39,533 nucleotides of DNA from a virus. A program made the translations under genes and the position numbers. The stretch covers positions 1-39,533 of the IMG/VR virus record IMGVR_UViG_3300046642_000352, one strand, 5' to 3'. Shown here piece by piece: positions 1 to 5,401 of the stretch (position 1 is the first letter of the stretch; the number at the start of each line of letters is the position of its first letter). The notes beneath the pieces are model-generated. The model did no database searches. It worked only from the letters and a program-made list of their open reading frames with translations, and was not told the DNA's origin.

Positions 1-41
1 CGCTGGCCTGGTCACAGCGCCGGACGGCTGGCGCGGATAGG

Positions 42-99
42 TCCATGTACTCAAGGGTGTGCATGTGACCCCTGACGTGTGTAGCCTTGAGTACATGGA
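42..99. other. attP: Putative phage attachment site attP
   Basis: A perfect 15-bp inverted repeat, TCCATGTACTCAAGG at 42-56 and its complement at 85-99, flanks a 28-bp centre. Serine integrases such as that of phiC31 use attP sites of about 50 bp with inverted arms around a central crossover dinucleotide, usually next to int, and this site abuts the integrase gene. The right arm covers the preferred int start codon at 95, so the same DNA could also control integrase expression. The crossover dinucleotide cannot be fixed from sequence alone. An intact symmetric site suggests non-integrated phage DNA. Confidence 0.65.
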
Positions 100-1564
100 T
101 CAGAAAACGTTGAACGTCGCGCTGTACCTGCGCCTGAGCCGGGACGCCGAAGGCAGCGCCAGCATCGAGACCCAGCGTGCTGCGGCCCTTGCCTGGCTGG
201 CCGCGAACGGGATCACTGACTACGTGCTCACTGAGTACCTAGACGCTGGCGTGTCCGGCGCGAAACCCCTGGAAGCCCGTAAGGGCATGGCCCAGCTCAT
301 GACCGACGTACAGGAGCGTGTCACGGCCGCAGGGCGGAACGGGCCGGGAGAGACGATTGTCATAGCGTGGAAGCTGGACCGGTACGCGCGCAGCGTGAGT
401 GAGTTCCTCCGCCTGGTCGCGTGGGGCCAGCCTCGCAATGTGCGGTTGGCCACGACAGACAACACGATCAACACCACCACCGCCACGGGCCGCATGGTCG
501 CAACGTTCCTTGCAGCGCTGGCCGAGTGGGAACGCGACCTGATCAAATCGCGCATCACCGAGGGGCAGGCCACTCGACGGACGCAGGGCCGATGGGGCGC
601 CGGAAACCCCCCGTACGGGTACCGAATCGTGTTTCGGGACGGCGCTGCGTATCTCGAAATACACGAAGAGCAAGCGGCCGTAATCCGGAAAGCCGTCGAC
701 GAGCTGTTGAACAATGAAGACAGTTCGGTAGCGAGCACAGCGCTGATGGTGGACGTGTCAGAGGCCCAATGGCGCCGGTTGCTCAAAGCGCCGACGCTGA
801 AAGGCCAGCGCACGCACCATGGCCAACTTGTCGTTGCCGATGATGGAATTACGCCCGTGCAATTCGCTGAGCCGATCATCGGCGCCGCTGAATTCAAAAA
901 GATTCAAGCCAGGCTGGCGAGGCTGTCCACTGGGGCGCAGCAGACGCCTAGGGCGGGGGCTAACCTCTGCGCCGGTATGTCCTGGTGCGCTGTCTGCAAC
1001 GGGCGACTGAACGGCGGACGCAGCGACAGGGGCGAACAGCTCTACCGGTGCAAGGCTGGGCACGTAGCCATCTACGCCCGTGTGCTCGACGAGAAAGTTG
1101 AGGCCGAATTCATGACCAGGTTCGGCGGCATGGCTGAGTACGTGGTGCGACTTGAAGGCGGTAACGATCTCAGCGACCAACTGACGGAGGCGGAGGAGCA
1201 AGCGAAGCGTCTGTCCAAGCGCATGGCTACCGCTGGTCCGCTGATGCTCGGATCGCTCGAAGAGCTGGGCGCTGAGCTGGAAGCCACGTACGCCGCTCTA
1301 AGGGCCGCGCACGACCCTGACGTACGCGAGGTGCTTGAGCCCACTGGAAGGACGGTAGGCGACGCGTGGGAGGCCTCCCCGGGGTCGCGTGGCCGCTTGC
1401 TCCGGGACCTAGGGCTACATGTAGTGCTGGCCGCCAACGGGCGGGGACGAATCAGCGCGGAGCGGGTAGGCGAGCGCGTGTCGGTCTCATGGGCCATCGG
1501 GGGCGATGATCATGACCTTGCCGAAATGCTCGGCGACCTTGACGCAGAGATGGTGTCCCAGTGA
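95..1564 (+). CDS. int: Large serine recombinase (phage integrase)
   Basis: Catalyses site-specific integration between attP and a host attB. The N-terminal resolvase-type domain has the catalytic serine at residue 15 (YLRLSRD) and the arginine motif KLDRYARS (R96, R99). It is followed by a recombinase domain beginning near NPPYGYR, a zinc ribbon (C298, C301, C319, H323) with a coiled-coil-like stretch behind it, and a short C-terminal domain. At 489 residues it is at the small end of the family. The ATG at 95 puts the serine at the usual distance from the N-terminus; GTG starts at 59, 65 and 77 are possible but would run through the attP arms. No good Shine-Dalgarno precedes it. The stop overlaps the next start (GTGA), so the two genes are probably translationally coupled. 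Confidence 0.95.
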   Translation: MDQKTLNVALYLRLSRDAEGSASIETQRAAALAWLAANGITDYVLTEYLDAGVSGAKPLEARKGMAQLMTDVQERVTAAGRNGPGETIVIAWKLDRYARSVSEFLRLVAWGQPRNVRLATTDNTINTTTATGRMVATFLAALAEWERDLIKSRITEGQATRRTQGRWGAGNPPYGYRIVFRDGAAYLEIHEEQAAVIRKAVDELLNNEDSSVASTALMVDVSEAQWRRLLKAPTLKGQRTHHGQLVVADDGITPVQFAEPIIGAAEFKKIQARLARLSTGAQQTPRAGANLCAGMSWCAVCNGRLNGGRSDRGEQLYRCKAGHVAIYARVLDEKVEAEFMTRFGGMAEYVVRLEGGNDLSDQLTEAEEQAKRLSKRMATAGPLMLGSLEELGAELEATYAALRAAHDPDVREVLEPTGRTVGDAWEASPGSRGRLLRDLGLHVVLAANGRGRISAERVGERVSVSWAIGGDDHDLAEMLGDLDAEMVSQ

Positions 1565-2064
1565 TTCACTGCACGATTTGCCAGCACGACAAACAGCGAA
1601 GCGAATTCGCTGACAGCGAGGTGCGGAACGAGACCACCGGTTGGTGTAAGTCCTGCATGGTCCTGTACAGGGAAGCGGTCCGCTTGGGTGTCCGGGACCC
1701 CGCGCAGCACGTACGCAACGCCCTGCCTCCCATTGAGTGCTCTAAGTGCGGCGAGACCAGGCCCACCCGAGAATTCGCCCCGGGCGCGCAGGTAGCCACC
1801 TGTGTGGCGTGCTGGGACGGAGGCAAGGGCGAGCGCAGGCGGGAGTCAATGCGCAAGATCCGGGCAGCTACCCCAGCGGAGGACAAGGCGAAGGCACAGG
1901 CGGCATTCCGCGCTGGCATGCGCAAGGACAAGTGCGCCATCTGCGGAAGCCCCATCGAAGGGCACGGCATCTGCGTGCAGTGTGAAGGCCACGTGATGGC
2001 GCTGGGCGGGCTCGACGGGTTGAAGCAAGCCGTTCGCGCTGTGCGGTATCTGCAAAGCGAGTGA
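1561..2064 (+). CDS. Multi-zinc-finger protein, relic of endonuclease VII-like type
   Basis: A 167-residue protein with three pairs of Cys-x2-Cys knuckles: CTIC/CKSC at the N-terminus, CSKC/CVAC in the middle and CAIC/CVQC near the C-terminus. The first two resemble the Cys-rich N-terminal segments of actinophage HNH or endonuclease VII proteins (CxxC, polar-EF, CxxC). The last resembles the endonuclease VII core but lacks its His-Val-Asp-His-Asp-His catalytic stretch, so nuclease activity is doubtful. The GTG start overlaps the integrase stop by GTGA, implying co-translation with int. A DNA-binding or integrase-accessory role is inferred from context only. Confidence 0.75.
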   Translation: MIHCTICQHDKQRSEFADSEVRNETTGWCKSCMVLYREAVRLGVRDPAQHVRNALPPIECSKCGETRPTREFAPGAQVATCVACWDGGKGERRRESMRKIRAATPAEDKAKAQAAFRAGMRKDKCAICGSPIEGHGICVQCEGHVMALGGLDGLKQAVRAVRYLQSE

Positions 2065-2089
2065 GCTGGGTCACACTGTTTGGTAACGG

Positions 2090-2119
2090 GGCGATCACGG
2101 GCGAGTGCCGGTGGTCGCC
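2090..2119 (+). terminator. Hairpin terminator after the int operon
   Basis: GGCGATCAC pairs with GTGGTCGCC (9 bp, one G-U) around a loop that can itself pair (GGC/GCC). It starts 25 nt after the stop of the zinc-finger gene. No U-run follows. Terminators lacking poly-U tails are documented for Streptomyces phage phiC31. Confidence 0.5.
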
Positions 2120-2190
2120 CTTCGGCGCTACAGCGCACAGGGTCGGTGACGTTTTGTTTTCAGCGCCCAAGATCAAGACCCCCTCTGACC

Positions 2191-2291
2191 AGCAAGAAGT
2201 GATGAAGTGACGATTTAGCCCATGTCTTACCAACACCTATGGGGCTACTAAGGGAAACCGGGGAGGCATGGTCGAGCGTCACTTCGTCACT
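2191..2291. repeat. Inverted-repeat block with tandem octamers, copy 1
   Basis: The left arm carries the tandem octamers AGTGATGA-AGTGACGA at 2198-2213; the right arm CGTCACTTCGTCACT at 2277-2291 is its complement with one mismatch. A second version of the block is at 25794-25887, and the shared sequence also extends to the left (CTGACC and GCAAGAAG before the octamers). Both copies lie just upstream of a GGTAACCGA element, which suggests a regulator-binding site or a replication or partition iteron. This block occupies part of the gene-free stretch 2065-2451. The rest of that stretch holds the terminator-like hairpin and the promoter-like element. Confidence 0.65.
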
Positions 2292-2310
2292 CCCCCGGTC
2301 CGGTGCCTCT

Positions 2311-2327
2311 GGTAACCGACTCGCTAG
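2311..2327 (+). promoter_or_regulatory. GGTAACCGACTCGCTAG element 1 (putative tRNA promoter)
   Basis: First of eight copies of a 17-bp element otherwise found upstream of early genes. Here it lies 125 nt before the first tRNA gene and after the inverted-repeat block. It most likely drives the tRNA cluster. Confidence 0.6.
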
Positions 2328-2451
2328 ATATATGGTATGGGCCGGTTGTTCCCGCGCATCAAGATGCAAGCGCACGGCGGACTGCGGACCCGTCCCATAA
2401 ACGGCCCCGAGCGCTCCCCTGCCTCTCTCCCAGGGTTGAGCCCGGGGCTAC

Positions 2452-2527
2452 GCCGCATTAGCTCAGTCTGGCTAGAGCGCCCGCTCGTTGAGGCGGGAGG
2501 TCCTCGGTTCAAATCCTGGATGCGGCA
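2452..2527 (+). tRNA. tRNA-like gene with 8-nt anticodon loop
   Basis: A full cloverleaf can be drawn: acceptor GCCGCAT/ATGCGGC, D-arm GCTC/GAGC, anticodon stem CCCGC/GCGGG, variable loop AGGTC and T-loop TTCAAAT with one mismatch in the T-stem. The anticodon loop is TCGTTGAG, 8 nt instead of 7, with no T in the usual position 33, so no anticodon can be assigned safely (GTT and TGA are possible readings). No CCA is encoded. It is either an altered tRNA or a decaying one. Confidence 0.75.
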
Positions 2528-2592
2528 CGGAGCGCGGGACATATGCGGGGCATACACTCCCTAGGCACTGGCAGACAGTGGCTCTCGCGCAA

Positions 2593-2663
2593 CGGCGTAT
2601 AGCTCAAGGGTAGAGCGTCCGACAAGGGTCGGAAGACTGTTGGTTCGATTCCAACGGCGTCGA
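2593..2663 (+). tRNA. tRNA-like gene with 6-nt anticodon loop
   Basis: Cloverleaf with D-arm GCTC/GAGC, anticodon stem TCCGA/TCGGA and T-arm GTTGG/CCAAC around TTCGATT. The acceptor CGGCGTA/GGCGTCG has two wobble pairs and one mismatch. The anticodon loop is CAAGGG, only 6 nt and without the usual T33, so amino-acid identity is unassigned. No CCA is encoded. The irregular loop echoes the neighbouring tRNA at 2452, whose loop is one base too long. Confidence 0.7.
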
Positions 2664-2777
2664 CGTAGGTGCAGGCAGTAGGCCTTGACCGGTCCACGGT
2701 ATGCACCCTGGGTGAAACCGGCTCGTACTGGCCAGCTAGTCACTGGTTGCAGCGCGCGGCGAGTAGCCCTAAATCTT

Positions 2778-2874
2778 GCTTCGCGTGCGGTGTGCTGGCT
2801 ATTGGCGCGGCCAGTGGGAACACAATTCCCAGCCCGTTAAAGGGCGCCGGTTCGATTCCGGACCATGCGAAGCA
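2778..2874 (+). tRNA. Irregular class II-like tRNA or tRNA-like RNA
   Basis: A perfect 7-bp acceptor stem GCTTCGC/GCGAAGC and a T-arm (CCGG, TTCGATT, CCGG) frame a 97-nt RNA. Inside are a D-like arm CTGGC/GCCAG with a GG-containing loop, a hairpin TGGGA/TCCCA with the 7-nt loop ACACAAT, and a GCCC/GGGC hairpin where a long variable arm would sit. A 10-nt linker replaces the usual 2 nt after the acceptor, and the loop lacks T33. It may be a decayed Leu/Ser-type tRNA or another structured RNA. Confidence 0.45.
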
Positions 2875-2955
2875 CTTGGTAAGGGGCAGCGTCAGCGCTG
2901 GAAATGCCACCACCCCCAAGCATCGGTGCCGCGTAGCGGAATGGCCTGGTGCCAA

Positions 2956-3028
2956 TGACACGTAGCTCAACAGGCAGAGCGCCGGACTGTTAATCCGGAG
3001 GTCGCAGGTTCGAGCCCTGCCGTGCCAG
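2956..3028 (+). tRNA. tRNA-Asn (GUU)
   Basis: Regular cloverleaf: acceptor TGACACG/CGTGCCA with one A-C mismatch at the third pair, D-arm GCTC/GAGC, anticodon stem CCGGA/TCCGG with loop CTGTTAA (anticodon GTT), T-arm GCAGG/CCTGC with loop TTCGAGC, and discriminator G as usual for tRNA-Asn. CCA is not encoded. Confidence 0.93.
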
Positions 3029-3082
3029 CGGGGGTAGACTGACGCCCCTAAGCGGTGAAACATCCGTGAAGTCAGTCACTAC

Positions 3083-3165
3083 CCGCTGGTGGTGGAACGG
3101 TAGACACGCCAGGCTTAGACCCTGGTGCCTGTGAGGGTGTGCGCGTTCGAATCGCGCCCAGCGGA
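3083..3165 (+). tRNA. tRNA-Leu (UAG)
   Basis: Class II tRNA with acceptor CCGCTGG/CCAGCGG, anticodon stem CCAGG/CCTGG with loop CTTAGAC (anticodon TAG), a long variable arm, T-arm GCGCG/CGCGC and discriminator A. It should read CUA and probably CUG. CUA is rare in Streptomyces genes but recurs in the phage genes here, which fits a codon-supply role. Confidence 0.93.
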
Positions 3166-3213
3166 CGAGCCCTGTACGGGGCGCCTGGTTAGCACACCAT
3201 GAACGTGCGAAGC

Positions 3214-3289
3214 GTGGGTATGGCCCAGTTGGTAGGGCGCCTGGTTTGGGACCAGGAAGTCACAGGTTCGAGCCCTGTTACCCGCACCA
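3214..3289 (+). tRNA. tRNA-Pro (UGG)
   Basis: Acceptor GTGGGTA/TACCCGC with one G-U pair, D-arm GCCC/GGGC, anticodon stem CCTGG/CCAGG with loop TTTGGGA (anticodon TGG) and T-arm ACAGG/CCTGT. Unlike the others it has an encoded 3' CCA (3287-3289). The CCA overlaps the start of the operator-like repeat at 3288, so tRNA 3' processing and the next gene's leader are contiguous. Confidence 0.93.
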
Positions 3290-3309
3290 CATACGGATAT
3301 CCGGAGGTG
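3288..3309. repeat. 22-bp repeat, Shine-Dalgarno type
   Basis: Copy of the dispersed palindrome with T-to-G changes at repeat positions 17 and 19. The right arm becomes GGAGGTG (3303-3309), an excellent ribosome binding site 5 nt before the GTG at 3315. The left arm and centre (CACATACGGATATCCG) are unchanged. Two other loci, 5168 and 29114, carry the identical 22-mer. Confidence 0.85.
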
Positions 3310-3314
3310 CCCTG

Positions 3315-3812
3315 GTGGGCGAGCATGTCCCCCAGCCTGGCGACTTCGGCCTATGCCGGATATCCGGGCTCACTGGTGTTGCCGTGTCCGCTGGCCAACG
3401 CCTGATCGGCTCCGGTAGCTATTTCACGCACGCGTTTGTCTATGTCGGCAACGGCGAAGTGGTTCAGGCCCAACCGGGCGGAGCTAAGCGCATGCCGCTG
3501 AGCGACGCAGTGAGCAACCACAGCCGCGTAGCGTACTCATCCTTTCCGCTGGCCCCTGTTCAGCGTGCTGCCATTTTGGGTGCGGCGACGTACCTGATTG
3601 GCACCCCGTACAGCTTTGCGGATTACGCGGCCATTGGTGCTCGTCGGCTGCTTGGCATTGCTGCGCTAGAACGCTTTGTGCGTGATAGCGGCCACATGAT
3701 TTGTAGCCAGTTCGTCGACGAGTGTTATCGGCGCGCTGGCTTTGAACTTTTCCCCGGGCGAATTCCGGGCGACGTTGCACCGGGCGACCTTGCCAGACTG
3801 ATTGGAGCGTAG
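3315..3812 (+). CDS. NlpC/P60- or YiiX-type papain-like hydrolase
   Basis: A 165-residue protein with the features of permuted papain-like amidases or peptidases. It starts PQPGDFGL, has a histidine motif FTHAFVYVGNGEVVQA, a GTPYSFADY segment and a cysteine motif MICSQFVDECYRRAGF, and ends near PGDLARLI. The order His before Cys fits the permuted YiiX-like branch, which cleaves amide or ester bonds of cell-wall or lipid substrates. The GTG start was chosen because it lies 5 nt after GGAGGTG. It lies in the tRNA-to-cos region rather than the lysis cassette, so its role is uncertain. Confidence 0.75.
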   Translation: MGEHVPQPGDFGLCRISGLTGVAVSAGQRLIGSGSYFTHAFVYVGNGEVVQAQPGGAKRMPLSDAVSNHSRVAYSSFPLAPVQRAAILGAATYLIGTPYSFADYAAIGARRLLGIAALERFVRDSGHMICSQFVDECYRRAGFELFPGRIPGDVAPGDLARLIGA

Positions 3813-3814
3813 CT

Positions 3815-4117
3815 ATGCCAGCCTGCGGAGCATGCGGCAGCACTGCGCTTGTCGTCTGGGTAAGGCGCCCTAGCGATGCTGAGCTAGCGGCGATTCCTGC
3901 TGAGCATGGCGGAGAATCCGCGAACGCCGGTAATACCACGGTCGCTGTGTACGCCTGCGGATCACATGCCATTTCCGCTGATCTAGGCGCCCTAGTCCAC
4001 CAGGCCGCATGCGCTGGTCCTTCTAGCCCTGCCTTGCCTGACTGCACGTGCACCCCGGAGCCTGCCCCTGTGGCTGTACCGGAGCCTGTGCAGGAGCTAC
4101 CGGCTGGGTGGCAGTAG
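3815..4117 (+). CDS. Small putative zinc-binding protein
   Basis: A 100-residue protein opening with a CGACG knuckle, followed by YACGSH and AACAG, then a Pro-rich tail (TPEPAPVAVPEPVQ). The cysteine and histidine spacing suggests one zinc ribbon. The start lies 2 nt after the hydrolase stop, and the 3' end is 4 nt before the HNH gene, so the three form one operon. No known function is recognised. Confidence 0.7.
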   Translation: MPACGACGSTALVVWVRRPSDAELAAIPAEHGGESANAGNTTVAVYACGSHAISADLGALVHQAACAGPSSPALPDCTCTPEPAPVAVPEPVQELPAGWQ

Positions 4118-4121
4118 GCCC

Positions 4122-4460
4122 ATGGCTAAGCGTCCCTGCCTGGTGTGCAGGCGTCTGACTACCAACCCTTCCCGCTGTGCTGTATGCCAGGCCAAGTACA
4201 TGGCAGGGCGTGAGCGGCAGCGTGGCAGTGCTAGCCAGCGTGGGTACACCAGTGCCTACCGAGTAGTAGCTAAGCAGGTGGTGACAGAGCACAGGGCAAG
4301 GCACGGCGGTTGGTGTCCTGGCTACGGCGTGCCCGATCACAGGACCCACGATCTGACCATTGACCACATCATTCCGCTTGCCCATGGTGGCACGCACGAC
4401 CGTGCCAATCTTCGTGTGCTGTGCAGGGGCTGCAATGCCCGCAAGCGTGACTCTCTGTAG
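4122..4460 (+). CDS. HNH endonuclease (packaging-associated)
   Basis: A 112-residue protein with N-terminal Cys knuckles (CLVC, CAVC) and a canonical HNH core: C-P-G-Y-G...LTIDHIIPLAHGGTHDRANLRVLCRGCNARK. HNH nucleases beside the small terminase are typical of HK97-like cos phages and assist terminase cutting at cos (established for HK97 gp74). It lies directly before the putative cos region and terminase genes. Confidence 0.9.
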   Translation: MAKRPCLVCRRLTTNPSRCAVCQAKYMAGRERQRGSASQRGYTSAYRVVAKQVVTEHRARHGGWCPGYGVPDHRTHDLTIDHIIPLAHGGTHDRANLRVLCRGCNARKRDSL

Positions 4461-4699
4461 GGCTATGCCCGCACTCCCCTGCCCCGCTGTGATGGCATAA
4501 CCATGCATGGTCGTGCCCCGCGAAGTGCATATGTATGCGATGACGGGGGGTGGGTCAAAGTCCAGCGAAGATCATCCCAGGGACCCGGCTCCCATGGCTG
4601 GGGACACCGCTGCGAAATTAGGGCCCCGGGGGTCTAGCCCAGAAACGCTCTAGAACTGCATAAAAATGCAGAATTCACGTCCGGCAGGGGGTAAAGCGC
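4461..4699. other. Non-coding region with candidate cos site
   Basis: No gene is seen here. The stretch CGGGGGGTGG at 4544-4553 fits the CGGnnGGTnn pattern of several actinophage cohesive ends. Symmetric elements lie just upstream: ACCATGCATGGT (4500-4511) and GCATATGTATGC (4527-4538). The position between an HNH nuclease and the small terminase is where cos-type packaging sites usually lie. If correct, the virion DNA would be opened here rather than at the window ends. Confidence 0.4.
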
Positions 4700-5167
4700 A
4701 TGGCTGTGGGCCGTCCGCCCGTCCCCACGGAGCGTAAGCGAAAACTGGGAAATCCTGGCGCCCGCCCTTTGCCTGATCCCGCCACTGTCCTTGACACTGC
4801 GCCAGTCGCCATGGCTGCACCTGCACATTTGGGCCCGTCCGGCGCTGAGCTTTACTCACGGATCGTTACCGGCGCTGCCTGGCTTGCTGACACGGACCGC
4901 CCGACGCTGGAATTGCTCTGCGAAAAGGTCGACCGACGCGAGCAGATGAAGGCCGAGCTAGCGCGCGGCGATTTGGTGCTCTTCACGGATAAGGCTTACG
5001 CCTATCCCAACCCGCTCGTCGGCATGCTCAGCACCATCGAAACCGAGATTGCGAAGCTATTCAGCGCGATGGGTCTGACGCCTACCGACCGCACGCGCAT
5101 GGGGCTCGCCGAGGTGAAAGCCCGAAACGCATTCGAAGACTTCCTAGCCAAAAAGGCTGGGGCGTAG
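4700..5167 (+). CDS. terS: Terminase small subunit (P27 family)
   Basis: A 155-residue protein with the P27-type N-terminus GRPPVPTERKRKLGNPG, a central helical region (LLCEKVDRREQMKAEL), the segment YPNPLVGMLSTIETEIAKLFSAMGLTPTDRTR and a charged C-terminus. It should recognise phage DNA at the packaging site and load the large subunit. The ATG is preceded by AGGGGG. A Shine-Dalgarno-type repeat follows its stop codon directly. Confidence 0.9.
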   Translation: MAVGRPPVPTERKRKLGNPGARPLPDPATVLDTAPVAMAAPAHLGPSGAELYSRIVTGAAWLADTDRPTLELLCEKVDRREQMKAELARGDLVLFTDKAYAYPNPLVGMLSTIETEIAKLFSAMGLTPTDRTRMGLAEVKARNAFEDFLAKKAGA

Positions 5168-5189
5168 CACATACGGATATCCGGAGGTG
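5168..5189. repeat. 22-bp repeat, Shine-Dalgarno type
   Basis: Identical to the copy at 3288. It begins directly after the terS stop codon and supplies GGAGGTG (5183-5189) 5 nt before the GTG at 5195. Confidence 0.85.
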
Positions 5190-5194
5190 ATGGC

Positions 5195-5401
5195 GTGCCA
5201 CGCTGGCTTACGCGGTTCCTCCATTGGAGCCACATCGTTCGGTCACCTGCGCTGGCTTTCCACGATTCCGTCAAGAACATTGACTGGTCGTCTGTCGCTG
5301 AGGGCATGGCCAAGTATGAGGACGCGTACCGCAAGGAAGACGGCGCACGCATCCTGGCTTGGTATGAGGCGCGCGAGGCTTGGCGTAAGGCGAACGAATG
5401 A
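5195..5401 (+). CDS. Small protein between terminase subunits
   Basis: A 68-residue basic and aromatic protein (begins MPRWLTRFLHW, ends REAWRKANE) of unknown function. The GTG start is set by GGAGGTG 5 nt upstream. Its stop overlaps the terL ATG (ATGA), so it is translationally coupled to the large terminase. The ATG at 5190 opens another frame whose product lacks this coupling and is less likely. Confidence 0.75.
   Translation: MPRWLTRFLHWSHIVRSPALAFHDSVKNIDWSSVAEGMAKYEDAYRKEDGARILAWYEAREAWRKANE

Noticed and set aside
59-94. Upstream GTG starts for the integrase
   Set aside because: They would extend the protein through the attP arms with no better ribosome site, and the extra residues do not resemble integrase N-termini.
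2164-2180. CGCCCAAGATCAAGACC, repeated at 39181-39197
   Set aside because: A 17-nt exact repeat, but the second copy is within a coding region, it has no symmetry or shared context, and chance recurrence is plausible.
3354-3368. CCGGATATCCGG inside the hydrolase gene, similar to the operator centre
   Set aside because: Only the centre matches, the arms are missing, and it lies within coding sequence, unlike all ten true copies.
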